Positions 1 to 7,510 of a stretch of 12,714 bases of DNA are shown here, in pieces. The stretch covers positions 1-12,714 of the forward strand of contig CAZWUW010000082.1 of NCBI GenBank assembly GCA_964636895.1, written 5' to 3'. Each line of letters starts with the position of its first letter. Positions within the stretch are counted from its first letter, which is position 1. The translations under genes were made by a program, and so were the position numbers. The notes below the pieces were generated by a model that did not search any database, was not told the DNA's origin, and worked only from the letters and a program-made list of their open reading frames with translations. The DNA is from CAZWUW01 sp964636895. Lineage in GTDB: Bacteria; Bacillota; Thermincolia; Thermincolales; CAZWUW01.

Positions 1-93
1 GTATCAGTCACTGGGGGTACCAGTACCATCGTTATAAATTTCGGGAATCCAGGTTTAATACTTTCCCAACATTCAGGCGCTATGATATATCCT
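1..93. other. Upstream region of cheD, no gene recognised
   Basis: The cheD reading frame has no stop codon back to the left edge, so an N-terminal extension cannot be formally excluded. The peptide it would give resembles nothing I know in CheD, and no ribosome binding site precedes ATG 82. Frame 3 is also open from the edge and ends at a TAA at 93-95, just before the cheD start, so it could be the tail of an upstream gene. Its composition (many Tyr, Arg and Phe) makes that doubtful. TATGAT at 81-86 resembles a -10 box but has no -35 partner at the right distance. A small inverted repeat GGTAC-CA-GTACC lies at 16-27. Confidence 0.3.
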
Positions 94-103
94 AAAGGTG
101 GTG
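94..103 (+). promoter_or_regulatory. Ribosome binding site of cheD
   Basis: AAAGGTGGTG differs by one base from the 16S-complementary AAAGGAGGTG. The GGTGG core ends 4 bases before ATG 106 and 7 bases before ATG 109, which favours 109 and argues against the longer reading from ATG 82. Confidence 0.7.
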
Positions 104-108
104 GGATG

Positions 109-588
109 ATGTTTGAAATTTTTGACCATAAATTAAATAGAACAATTCATAAAATTACAATCGGCGAAATTTATGCTACCAGGAAACAGGATGCGGTATT
201 GAATACTGTACTGGGTTCCTGTGTCGCCGTATGCCTGCGGGATAAAACTGGCGCTGTTTACGGCATCAACCACTTTATGATGCCCGGGGGCTACAGGGAA
301 AATACCCTGTATGGCGCTCACGCAACAAATCAGTTAATTGACCTGATGTTGAAAAATGGAGCCAGTAAAAAGCACCTGGAAGCGAAAATCTTTGGTGGCG
401 GCAAAACAATTAAAAATAACTCTTTTGAAATAGGCAAAAACAATGCTCTCTTTATTCAAGAGTATCTGGATGATTTGAATATTCCTATTGTCGAAAAGGA
501 TTTGGGCGGTAATAACGGGCGCAATATCTATGTTTTCTGCGACACCTGGGAAGTGCGGGTAAAAAAGAACATCAAAAAAATATCTTAA
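109..588 (+). CDS. cheD: CheD, probable chemoreceptor glutamine deamidase
   Basis: CheD hydrolyses the side-chain amide of specific glutamines in methyl-accepting chemotaxis receptors to glutamate, and in Firmicutes it also partners the CheY-P phosphatase CheC; it acts in the cytoplasm. With the start at 109 the protein is 159 residues, normal for the family. The signature LGSCVAVCL carries the catalytic cysteine (C38), and the histidine of GINHFMMP (H55) lies 17 residues later, the same spacing as in characterised CheD. The KIFGGG motif (residues 93-98) is also typical. I chose ATG 109 (or the adjacent ATG 106) over the in-frame ATG at 82 because AAAGGTGGTG at 94-103 is a near-perfect Shine-Dalgarno 7 bases before 109, whereas nothing similar precedes 82. 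The gene is visibly more AT-rich than the repair genes at the other end. It converges on the propeller gene and the two stop codons overlap. No chemotaxis gene is visible directly beside it. Confidence 0.93.
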   Translation: MFEIFDHKLNRTIHKITIGEIYATRKQDAVLNTVLGSCVAVCLRDKTGAVYGINHFMMPGGYRENTLYGAHATNQLIDLMLKNGASKKHLEAKIFGGGKTIKNNSFEIGKNNALFIQEYLDDLNIPIVEKDLGGNNGRNIYVFCDTWEVRVKKNIKKIS

Positions 589-1919
589 CTATTCAGCGTA
601 ATTTTTTCAATTCGATAACCGGCCCCGTTAAATATTGCTTTTTGATTATTCGACCAACTCAATGATCCGGTATTGCCGTATGAAATGGGACTGACTTTGT
701 CCAATACCGGGTGCCAAATCCATATTTCATCAAACCGGTTATACAACAACAGTTTTCCGTCCGGTGACCAGACCGGTGTAAGGCCCTTCATTCGTTTTAC
801 ACCCGTACCGTCATTCTTGACCACAATAAACTCATTGCCGTTAGTAGCGGATAACCAAGTGCCGTCCGGCGACCAATTCGGGTAATCCAGACCATCCATT
901 TTGAGAATTCTTTTCCGCGCCGTGCCATCGCTATTAACTGTCCAGATGCCGTTGCTATCCCCCATTCTGTAAAGACTGTATGCCAGCTGCTTGCCGTCCG
1001 GTGACCAAGTCAAAGCAACGTCATCATGCACCGGGAAATCAAAATCAACCTGCCCGCTACCGTCTGAATTAATGACAGATATATAAGCATGTTTTTCAGT
1101 GTCTGTAGAAACTGAAAAATAGGCAATTTTTTTGCCGTCCGGTGACCAAACCGGCCAGGATTCAGTTATGTAAGGTGTGTTAGTAAACCTGGTGGTTTTA
1201 CCGTTCAAATCCAGTTTATATAAATCAGTCTGAACGTTATGTATATAATACAGGATATCACCTTGTTTTGATACAAAGGACGAGCTGTCAGAACCCGGTA
1301 CAGTAATGAGTTTCTTCAGTGCTTTGGTTCCTAATTCAAAAACATAATAATGGATATCAATATTTCCATCAACTTCACTTTGGGCTTCTATTAGAAACTT
1401 ATCGTTAGGCAGTGGTCTTAAGGCACTAATGTCAAGATCCTTGTCTATTGTTGCCAATTCTACAATATCAGCCGCTTCTATGCCAAGAGATGGCTTATAA
1501 AAAATTTTTACAGTGGCTGTTGCGCTGTTCCACTCGACAAAAGCACCGAATGATTCGGCGGCAAATCTCAGCGGCACCATCACCCGCCCTTTAACAATCT
1601 GCGGCGGCACGTCCAGTTCTTCAGTATAACCATTGATATCAGCCAGCGTTTCGTTCACTGTAGCGGATACATTGAATTGTTCTCCCATTTCGGCATGTAC
1701 GGTTTTGGTTTTTTCATCCCACTCCACATTAGCCCCCAGGGCCTCAAAAATAGCCCTGACCGGCACCAATACCCGGCCATCCCGGACTACCGGCGGCACA
1801 TCAAAATCCAGTAATTTTCTTCCTACATACACATTAATCGGCTGACCGGCGGCGGCCGGCGGCAAAAATTGAATTACCACCAATAAGGCCAGCATTACTC
1901 CCAAAGCTAGTTTTTTCAT
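585..1919 (-). CDS. Exported protein with copper-amine-oxidase N-terminal repeats and a TolB-like beta-propeller
   Basis: The protein has 444 residues. Residues 1-24 form a signal peptide (KK, a hydrophobic core, then AAA before G25) with no lipobox cysteine, so it is probably secreted or held in the cell wall. Residues about 27-140 hold two copies of the copper amine oxidase N-terminal (stalk) repeat, with GRVLVPVRAIFEALGA from 49 and GRVMVPLRFAAESFGA from 111. This domain is widespread in Firmicutes surface proteins and carries no oxidase activity itself. Residues about 160-444 are PD40/WD40-like propeller blades: WSPDG at 258-262, 305-309, 349-353 and 384-388, and a degenerate WSNNQ at 422-426. 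Known roles of these domains suggest binding (wall or protein scaffold) rather than catalysis; the substrate is unknown. An AGGAGG site 7 bases before the ATG lies inside the end of the upstream VTT gene, one base away, so the two are almost certainly co-translated. The stop overlaps the cheD stop on the other strand. Confidence 0.88.
   Translation of the reverse strand: MKKLALGVMLALLVVIQFLPPAAAGQPINVYVGRKLLDFDVPPVVRDGRVLVPVRAIFEALGANVEWDEKTKTVHAEMGEQFNVSATVNETLADINGYTEELDVPPQIVKGRVMVPLRFAAESFGAFVEWNSATATVKIFYKPSLGIEAADIVELATIDKDLDISALRPLPNDKFLIEAQSEVDGNIDIHYYVFELGTKALKKLITVPGSDSSSFVSKQGDILYYIHNVQTDLYKLDLNGKTTRFTNTPYITESWPVWSPDGKKIAYFSVSTDTEKHAYISVINSDGSGQVDFDFPVHDDVALTWSPDGKQLAYSLYRMGDSNGIWTVNSDGTARKRILKMDGLDYPNWSPDGTWLSATNGNEFIVVKNDGTGVKRMKGLTPVWSPDGKLLLYNRFDEIWIWHPVLDKVSPISYGNTGSLSWSNNQKAIFNGAGYRIEKITLNS
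757..1148 (-). repeat. Four copies of a 14-base propeller-blade repeat
   Basis: On the plus strand, CCGTCCGGTGACCA occurs at 757-770, 994-1007 and 1135-1148, and with one change (CCGTCCGGCGACCA) at 862-875. The steps of 105, 132 and 141 bases are all multiples of three and correspond to the WSPDG turn of successive blades. They are coding repeats kept unusually similar at the DNA level, not an independent element. Confidence 0.85.
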
Positions 1920-1920
1920 C

Positions 1921-2598
1921 TCATCTCCTCCTCGTAATTCCTTTCTTTCTCACCAAACTATATACCCCGTACCCCACCGCTACAATGGCAGTAACCACTA
2001 ACAGGCGGGGTAAGTTTTCCCGCCAGGAAAACAGGTCATGGCCAATCAGCGTTTCCAGTACTAATGATGGCAGCTTGCCCAGGGCGGTGGCCAGCATAAA
2101 AGAAGCAAAGCTGATTTTGCTTACGGCCGCCAACAAGTTTATCAGACCGGACGGCATTGCCGGCAGTATCCGCAGCAGCAGGACAATGCCAAACCCCCGC
2201 CGGGAACTCAGTTCATCTATTTTTTGCAGGTATTCCCGGCTTTGCTCCAACTCCTCCATAGTACTGCGGCCAAAATAACGGTACAGGATAAAGGCCAGTG
2301 CTGCCCCGATAACTTCCCCCAGCCAGGATATCAGGGTGCCCCAGAAAAGGCCGAAAACGATGGCATTGGCCCCGGACAAAAATACTGAGGGCATAAAAAC
2401 AATAAAGGTTTGGATAATATTTAAACCCAGACTGATAAATACCGCCCACAGACCCAAACTGCGGTAAAAGTCAACTATTTGATTGACATCCATTTCCCAA
2501 AGCCGGCGGCCAAATTCTGTGCTGCCTGCCAGCAGCACAAGTAAGACCGGTCCAATAAACAGCACCAGCAAGGCGTAGAGCTTTTTATTAACTTTCAT
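1921..2598 (-). CDS. TVP38/TMEM64 family (VTT/DedA-like) membrane protein
   Basis: A 225-residue polytopic membrane protein of the VTT (SNARE-associated/DedA-like) family. Members are thought to move lipids between membrane leaflets or to act as proton-linked transporters; the substrate here cannot be read from sequence. One membrane segment lies at about 8-26, a long hydrophobic block at about 48-108 includes the re-entrant region (SGANAIVFG at 75-83), and further segments lie at about 135-158, 163-181 and 197-216. The family signature RILPAMPSGLINLLAAVSK (143-161) is clear, with R143, P146 and P149, and the C-terminus is basic (RKKG..RRR), as expected for a cytoplasmic tail. The start is an ATG preceded by a modest GGGGGA site 5 bases away. 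It heads a unit with the propeller gene, which begins one base after its stop, and is separated from the receptor gene upstream by a terminator, so it should have its own promoter, although I could not pick one out. Confidence 0.9.
   Translation of the reverse strand: MKVNKKLYALLVLFIGPVLLVLLAGSTEFGRRLWEMDVNQIVDFYRSLGLWAVFISLGLNIIQTFIVFMPSVFLSGANAIVFGLFWGTLISWLGEVIGAALAFILYRYFGRSTMEELEQSREYLQKIDELSSRRGFGIVLLLRILPAMPSGLINLLAAVSKISFASFMLATALGKLPSLVLETLIGHDLFSWRENLPRLLVVTAIVAVGYGVYSLVRKKGITRRR
1927..1932 (-). promoter_or_regulatory. Ribosome binding site of the propeller gene, inside the VTT gene
   Basis: AGGAGG on the minus strand lies 7 bases before the ATG at 1919-1917 and within the last codons of the upstream gene (stop 1923-1921). 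This supports translational coupling of the pair. Confidence 0.85.
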
Positions 2599-2644
2599 CT
2601 AAGTCCCCCGTTTTTTTTATTCCAAACAATTCATTATTTGAGAT

Positions 2645-2655
2645 TACCTAAGGTA
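2645..2655. repeat. Short inverted repeat upstream of the VTT gene
   Basis: TACCT-A-AGGTA is a perfect 5-base inverted repeat with a one-base centre, about 47 bases upstream of the VTT start codon and between it and the terminator of the receptor gene. It is placed where an operator could sit, but so short a repeat may be chance. Confidence 0.25.
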
Positions 2656-2692
2656 TTTCCTGCCTAATCGCGAAAAGATTCCGGTAAGCAGT

Positions 2693-2718
2693 AAAAAGGA
2701 GCGCCACCGCTCCTTTTT
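2693..2718 (-). terminator. Intrinsic terminator of the receptor gene
   Basis: A perfect 11-base stem, AAAAAGGAGCG (2693-2703) and CGCTCCTTTTT (2708-2718), encloses a 4-base loop. Read on the minus strand it is a GC-rich hairpin flanked by A and T tracts with five Us closing the 3' side. Its first arm overlaps the stop codon (2719-2717) of the receptor gene, so transcription should end almost immediately after translation. Confidence 0.88.
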
Positions 2719-4381
2719 AAACTTTCAGGGCATTTAACGTTGTCTGCAGTTCATCTACAACCTGTTCCAATGTCCCGGCAACACCGGTAAAACGCTTGAC
2801 CAGTGCCGTCTGCGTCTCCACGTCCAAGCTGATGCTGCGGGTGCCTTCAACTAATTGCTGGCTGCTGTCCAGAACCCCCTTGGTCAAATCGGTGAGTTTT
2901 TGCAGGTCGTGGACTATAGTAGTCAGAGACTTATATGACAACCTGGCCACTGTGATGCCTTTCAAAATAACCTGCCGATGCTCTTCCAGCGCGCTGGATG
3001 CTTGCCGCGCCTGATTCCGGACGGTTTGAAACAATTCCGAGATTTCATCCGTTGTGCCGGCAGCGTCGGCAGCCCGGCTTTGGATTTCGGCGGCCAGGCC
3101 GGAAAAATCACTTTCCGGTGTACAGAATTGCCGCGCTTCTTTGGCGGCTTTTTGTGCCAATTGGCCGGCCTGATCGGCCAGAATGCTAACCACCTGAATA
3201 ACTGCCCCCACTTTTTCCACCTGGGACTCAAGTTCTTTAATCACATCCTGGGCCACAAACATGGCATCTTTACTCTTCTCCATGGAATCCAAAAACATCC
3301 CGGAAGAGCTTTCCGCTTCATTCAAGGTTGCCGTGGCCCGCTTCGTTGTTTCTACAATTCTTTCCGTCCCGCGCTCCAGGTCATTAATCGTTTCAGTTAC
3401 CTGACCTATTTTAGAGGTTACGGCATAAGCAGTCCCGGCGGCGTTTTCTGTGTTTTGCAGCAGGTCACCGGTGTACGTGGCAATCAGTTTGGCTGAGTAA
3501 CGGGTGCGCTCCGCTAATTCACGCAGTTTTACCACCATGTTGGCAAAGGAACGCGCCAGGCTGCCCACTTCATCCCGGGAATCGGTGACCAGTTTGCTCA
3601 GACTAAGGTCCCCCCGGGCAATCCGATTCACTTCCTCTTCCAGCAGCTTAACCGGATTGGAAATCCGGGCGGATATATATATAGCCAATAGTATCAATGC
3701 GGTGGTAAGGGCAAAACCGTAAAAAATTTTACGGTTGGTAATGGCGGCAATCTGTTTATCTGTTTCCTCAATGGAAAAACCAATCCTGAATGCTCCCCAG
3801 TGGCGGCCATTAACATAAATAGGTGAAGAAATATCCCACATCATTTCACCTGTATCCCGGTGATACTCCTGAAACAGATAAGGTGCCTGATTACGGGCAG
3901 CCGCATTGCCCACCGGGTCGTCGAAAAGCCGTTTGCTGCGGTCAAGGTTACGCCCTTTCCCGGTTTGCGAATACTTGGTATTATGGGTCGGCAGGTAGCC
4001 GTTAGTATCAACAGCTACCGCATAGACAATGACATTATCTTTGAGATAGGCGTCTTCTATCGACCGGAGATGTTCATCGGTATAAGCATCATATTGGGTA
4101 TGATATTTTTGGGGAGTTGTGTCTGGAATAAGTTGATATTTCTTGTCAAATACCTGCTCCTCGGTCAGTACCCGGTATTTTATAGCCATGCTTAAAAGCT
4201 TGCCGGTAGTTTCCGCACCGGCTTTGGCCAGGATAATCCCCCGTTCTGTCAGAGCTTTACGCATGGTATCAGATTGCTGATTTACATCAATAGTCAAAAA
4301 AGTAATCAACAGCGGAACCATTACGGCAATTAGCGTCAGGCTGTTTTTAGTTTTCAGGGAATTAAAACCGGAAGTACGCAT
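2717..4381 (-). CDS. Transmembrane receptor of MCP architecture with a degenerate signalling tip
   Basis: The protein has 554 residues with the order TM1 (about 15-33), an extracytoplasmic Cache-like sensor (about 35-217), TM2 (about 219-238), HAMP (about 239-292; ISNPVKLLEEEV...DEVGSLARSF) and a long helical cytoplasmic region (293-554). The sensor carries GYLPTHNTKYS (128-138), RSKRLFDDPVG (148-158) and RDTGEMMWDISSPIYV (175-190), a pattern I associate with Cache-type chemoreceptors of anaerobes. The ligand is unknown. Residues 389-440 align without gaps to the MCP hairpin tip, but the conserved QTNLLALNAA..EAARAGE..GRGFAVVA is replaced by QAGQLAQKAAKEARQFCTPE and what follows; only Q404, L408, A409, A412, A413, E415 and a few others match. 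CheW/CheA coupling is therefore doubtful. The ATG at 4381 follows GGGGAGG at 8 bases. It is probably a single-gene unit with its own terminator. It could be a divergent MCP or a receptor that signals to another partner. Confidence 0.85.
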   Translation of the reverse strand: MRTSGFNSLKTKNSLTLIAVMVPLLITFLTIDVNQQSDTMRKALTERGIILAKAGAETTGKLLSMAIKYRVLTEEQVFDKKYQLIPDTTPQKYHTQYDAYTDEHLRSIEDAYLKDNVIVYAVAVDTNGYLPTHNTKYSQTGKGRNLDRSKRLFDDPVGNAAARNQAPYLFQEYHRDTGEMMWDISSPIYVNGRHWGAFRIGFSIEETDKQIAAITNRKIFYGFALTTALILLAIYISARISNPVKLLEEEVNRIARGDLSLSKLVTDSRDEVGSLARSFANMVVKLRELAERTRYSAKLIATYTGDLLQNTENAAGTAYAVTSKIGQVTETINDLERGTERIVETTKRATATLNEAESSSGMFLDSMEKSKDAMFVAQDVIKELESQVEKVGAVIQVVSILADQAGQLAQKAAKEARQFCTPESDFSGLAAEIQSRAADAAGTTDEISELFQTVRNQARQASSALEEHRQVILKGITVARLSYKSLTTIVHDLQKLTDLTKGVLDSSQQLVEGTRSISLDVETQTALVKRFTGVAGTLEQVVDELQTTLNALKV

Positions 4382-4456
4382 AACCGGAACCTCCCCTTTT
4401 TGTTTAGTGTCCTTTATATTCGAGTCACTTTAACGTTATTCCTCCATTCCCCCGCA
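4382..4456. other. Gap between the sbcC-like gene and the receptor gene
   Basis: This 75-base gap is AT-rich. On the minus strand it holds a TATAAA that could serve as a -10 box, but I find no convincing -35 box or sigma-D/28 match at a proper distance. The strong GGGGAGG ribosome binding site of the receptor gene is at its left end. No hairpin with a U tract follows the sbcC-like stop, so read-through from the repair genes into the receptor cannot be excluded. Confidence 0.4.
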
Positions 4457-7400
4457 CTAATCTATCAGTTCAGTGCCGGCACCGGTGTCTTTTTTTAGTA
4501 GGATAATGTTATCGGTCATGGAATCAAAGGTATCGTCGTGACTAATGATGAAAACTTGGTCAAAGTCAGCCGTGACTTCCGGGATAGTCTGAGCCAGGTT
4601 ATTCCGTCGCTCGCTGTCTAGGTTGGTAGTGGGCTCATCGAAAAATGCAATGTTCGTTCCGGAAAGATGTTTAAGCAATGCCAGGCGCACGGCTAGAGCC
4701 GCTGTCATCTGCTCACCGCCGGATAGCTGGTTAAAGCCCCGGGTCCGTTCCCGGCCGCTATGGTTATCTACTAAAGTGATTTCGTAATCCGGCTGCCAGT
4801 TGAGGGTGACATTTTCTTTGGCTACCTCCCGGTAAATTACATTAGCTTCCCGGGACAAGTGCTGCAGGTATACTGCGGCTACTGGTTCACCGGCCCGGTT
4901 TAAGGTGCTGCGGACAAATTCCAGCAATTCCAGGGAGGCCCGGTCTTTATAAATCTCGCTGCTAATCGCCGTTGCTTTGTCCTGCCATTCTTCCATCTGA
5001 GCCAACTGCATTTGTTTCTCGCCCGCGGCCCTTTGCCGCTCCTGCAAAGTGGCGTCACAGTTGCCCCGCCGGTCAATTAACCTGGCCAATTCCACCTCCA
5101 CTGCAGTATACTGTGCGGCATCAAACTGACCGGTCAGGTCCTTCATTTCCTGCTGCAAATCTTCGGCCAGCCAGGTCCGGGTTTTTATTTCTGCTCCGGT
5201 TTGTTCCAGGTTGATATTTATTTGCTCCACCCTAGCGGCTTCGGCCTGGTTACGCAGGTAATCATTATTAGCCGTCTCATGGTCGGTCTGCTGCTGGCGA
5301 ACCGCTTCCAATTCGGCATCAAGCTGCGCAAACTGCTCAAGGCGCTCTGCCTGGGTGTCCCGCCGCACCTGTTGGTCAGCAACTATTTTTACCCGGGCGG
5401 CAAGCTGCTCTTCTTTATATGTAAGTACCCGCAGTTCTTCCCTGATATCCTGCAGCCTTTTGACCACCTGCTGCCGTTCAGTCACCAACGCCGCTAGCCG
5501 GCCGGCGGCAGCGCCTTTATCATCAGTCAGGGACTGATTCAACCGCTCTGTCATTGTCGCGGCAGTACTGCCGGCAGTTATTAGCAACTGCAAAGCGTCC
5601 TTAAACTTCCCGGCCAAGCCGGCCAAATAGCTGGCCGGAGCGGACAAGACAGCGTCCTGGGCCCACCCCTGAACATGCAACGTCATAGCGGCCAGGCCAG
5701 CCATTCCGCCCTGCAAGTCAGCCTGCAATTCTTCAGCCAAGGCCTGCACACTGGCCGGCACCGCAGCTGCGTCCCTGATTTCTGCCAAAACTGCGGCCGC
5801 CACTTCATCAGTTTTTTCATCCGGCAGCGCGGTAACGGTTTGGCGAATCTTTTCTGTCAGGTCGGCCACACCAACCCTAAGATTTTCCAAGCGCCGGGCC
5901 TCCTGATCCATTTGAGCCAGTTGCTGCTGCGCTTCGCGGACCTCCCGCAATTCATTTTCAATTTGCGTCAACGCCTGCTGCAGAGGGATTAAGCCCGCTT
6001 CCGCTGTTTTAATTTCAGTGGCAAAATATGTATCCAGATCACCGCCGACATTTTGACAAGGACTTTCCAAAAAAGGACAATGCCCCCCGGCCGCCTGCTG
6101 CCTGTTTTCTTCTAATGTACGGACACGCTGAAACTGCTGCCCAAGTTGATCCCTTTTAGCCAGCCAAATCGGTTCCAGTTTTTCCACCATTGCCGCCAGT
6201 CGAGCCACTTCTTCCCGGCGGGTCAGCCTGGCGACCAGGCCGGCTATTTCCGGTTCGGTTTTATCCCGGGTCTCAATGACCCGTTCTTCCAGCCGGCGCA
6301 AAATATATTGCAAGTATACCAAGCGCTCGTCCAAGCTGTTTTTGGCAATTTTCAACCGGTTGAGAAAATCCTCCGGGGCTGTAAACCGCTCCATTTCCTC
6401 TCTGGCCGCACTCTCCTGACTGGCCAGGGCCATCTCCCGGCCAGCCCCTTCCTGCTGCTCGGCAGCCAACCTCGCCCTCAGTTGGTCAATATTTTCCCGG
6501 TCTTTGATTATCTCAGTATCGGAACGGCTGATTTCCATTTCCAATTCGGTTATTTTGGCCTGCAGCCGGTCCCGCTCTGTTCGCTGCTGCTCTAATTTGA
6601 CGAAGTCCTCTTTAAGCCGCAGATATTCCTTATAGCCTGCTGTGGTGTCAGCTACGATTCGGGCCGCCGCCTGTGCCCGGGTCAGCTCATGCTCCAGGCC
6701 GGCCGTCTTTTCGCTCAGGTTTTTTATGTATAACTCTGCTTCTCTTAAAGCTGCCTCGGTTTTATCCCGCTTTTCCCGGATTTTTTGCAGCCGGTCCCGC
6801 TCCGTCTCTTGATTCTTTATTTCTTCCTGCAAACCGGCCAATTCAAGCTGTTTTTCCCCTATAAACCCATTCATTTCAGCCACTTCATGCTTTAGGGCAG
6901 CATAGCCTTCGACCCGGGTAAGCAGGATATCCCATTCCCTTTCCTTTTCCCGGATAGCCTCCCGTAAAATAGCAGCGGCATCCCCGGATTTCCGGTAAGC
7001 TTCCCGGTAACCGTCCACCTTGAGAATTGAGTTGAAAACCTGTTTCCTGGGTACTTCGCTTTGCAAAAACGGCGCCGTAAAATTCCCCTGATTAACTCCG
7101 ATAACATCACGAAAAAGCTTTTCCGGGTCCTGGTCAGGGTCGATGCCAAGATTCTCGGCCAGCCAGGCCTTAACATCATTGGCCCCATGCAAATCAAGCT
7201 CACCGCCGGATTCGATATCGTAAACCTGCCAGGAATAGGCGGTATTCTCCCTTAATTTGCGCACCACCCGGTACTCCCGGTCATCGTTGGCGGTAAAGTG
7301 TACAGTCACTGCCCCGGATTTGGCCCCGTCCCGTAAAAAGTTCACCAATGGTTTGGGCTTCACGTCAAAAAGAGCAAAACCGATGCCTTCAATAATGGTG

Positions 7401-7510
7401 GACTTGCCGGCTCCATTAATGCCGGAAATAAAATTGACGCCGTCAAAGAAATCAATTTCACGGTCGGCGTAACTTTTGATATTTTGTAACCGGATGCGGT
7501 TAATTTCCAT
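4457..7510 (-). CDS. sbcC: SbcC/Rad50-type SMC-like ATPase
   Basis: SbcC is the ATPase arm of the SbcCD (Rad50-Mre11) complex, which clamps DNA ends and drives cutting of hairpins and blocked or protein-capped ends by SbcD. From ATG 7510 it is 1017 residues, normal for the family. The head opens with MEINRIRLQNIKSY and Walker A GINGAGKST at 30-38. Long coiled coils flank a central hook with C478 and C485 (CPFLESPC). The C-terminal head has the signature LSGGEQ (929-934), Walker B IAFFDE (954-959), the D-loop and H-loop histidine H991 (FIISHDD). I prefer 7510 over an upstream in-frame start at 7555 because AGGAGGTG at 7525-7518 gives ideal spacing and the family N-terminus begins at MEINRIRL. 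It overlaps the sbcD gene by 11 bases in another frame, which implies coupled synthesis. The hook is CX6C rather than the usual Rad50 CXXC. Confidence 0.95.
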   Translation of the reverse strand: MEINRIRLQNIKSYADREIDFFDGVNFISGINGAGKSTIIEGIGFALFDVKPKPLVNFLRDGAKSGAVTVHFTANDDREYRVVRKLRENTAYSWQVYDIESGGELDLHGANDVKAWLAENLGIDPDQDPEKLFRDVIGVNQGNFTAPFLQSEVPRKQVFNSILKVDGYREAYRKSGDAAAILREAIREKEREWDILLTRVEGYAALKHEVAEMNGFIGEKQLELAGLQEEIKNQETERDRLQKIREKRDKTEAALREAELYIKNLSEKTAGLEHELTRAQAAARIVADTTAGYKEYLRLKEDFVKLEQQRTERDRLQAKITELEMEISRSDTEIIKDRENIDQLRARLAAEQQEGAGREMALASQESAAREEMERFTAPEDFLNRLKIAKNSLDERLVYLQYILRRLEERVIETRDKTEPEIAGLVARLTRREEVARLAAMVEKLEPIWLAKRDQLGQQFQRVRTLEENRQQAAGGHCPFLESPCQNVGGDLDTYFATEIKTAEAGLIPLQQALTQIENELREVREAQQQLAQMDQEARRLENLRVGVADLTEKIRQTVTALPDEKTDEVAAAVLAEIRDAAAVPASVQALAEELQADLQGGMAGLAAMTLHVQGWAQDAVLSAPASYLAGLAGKFKDALQLLITAGSTAATMTERLNQSLTDDKGAAAGRLAALVTERQQVVKRLQDIREELRVLTYKEEQLAARVKIVADQQVRRDTQAERLEQFAQLDAELEAVRQQQTDHETANNDYLRNQAEAARVEQININLEQTGAEIKTRTWLAEDLQQEMKDLTGQFDAAQYTAVEVELARLIDRRGNCDATLQERQRAAGEKQMQLAQMEEWQDKATAISSEIYKDRASLELLEFVRSTLNRAGEPVAAVYLQHLSREANVIYREVAKENVTLNWQPDYEITLVDNHSGRERTRGFNQLSGGEQMTAALAVRLALLKHLSGTNIAFFDEPTTNLDSERRNNLAQTIPEVTADFDQVFIISHDDTFDSMTDNIILLKKDTGAGTELID

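Noticed and set aside
16..27. GGTAC-CA-GTACC inverted repeat at the left edge
   Set aside because: It is too short and too close to the window edge to interpret; there is no T tract or promoter element in register.
757..1148. Spaced 14-base repeats as a possible CRISPR or regulatory array
   Set aside because: The copies lie in one reading frame at irregular multiples of three and encode the WSPDG turns of propeller blades.
2978..3496. Plus-strand open frame of 172 codons opposite the receptor gene
   Set aside because: The receptor frame on the minus strand is continuous and has TM, HAMP and helical signalling regions; the opposite reading has no coherent domain or start signal.
4382..4456. 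Sigma-D/28-type promoter for the receptor gene
   Set aside because: TAAA and a GAATATAA-like box are present on the minus strand, but the spacing is about 7 bases instead of about 15 and the GCCGAT core is absent.
4472..4500. Plus-strand hairpin-like GTGCCGGCACCGGTGTC followed by a T run, near the end of sbcC
   Set aside because: It is inside coding sequence, on the strand with no gene leading into it, and the stem needs several G-U pairs, so it is not a credible terminator.
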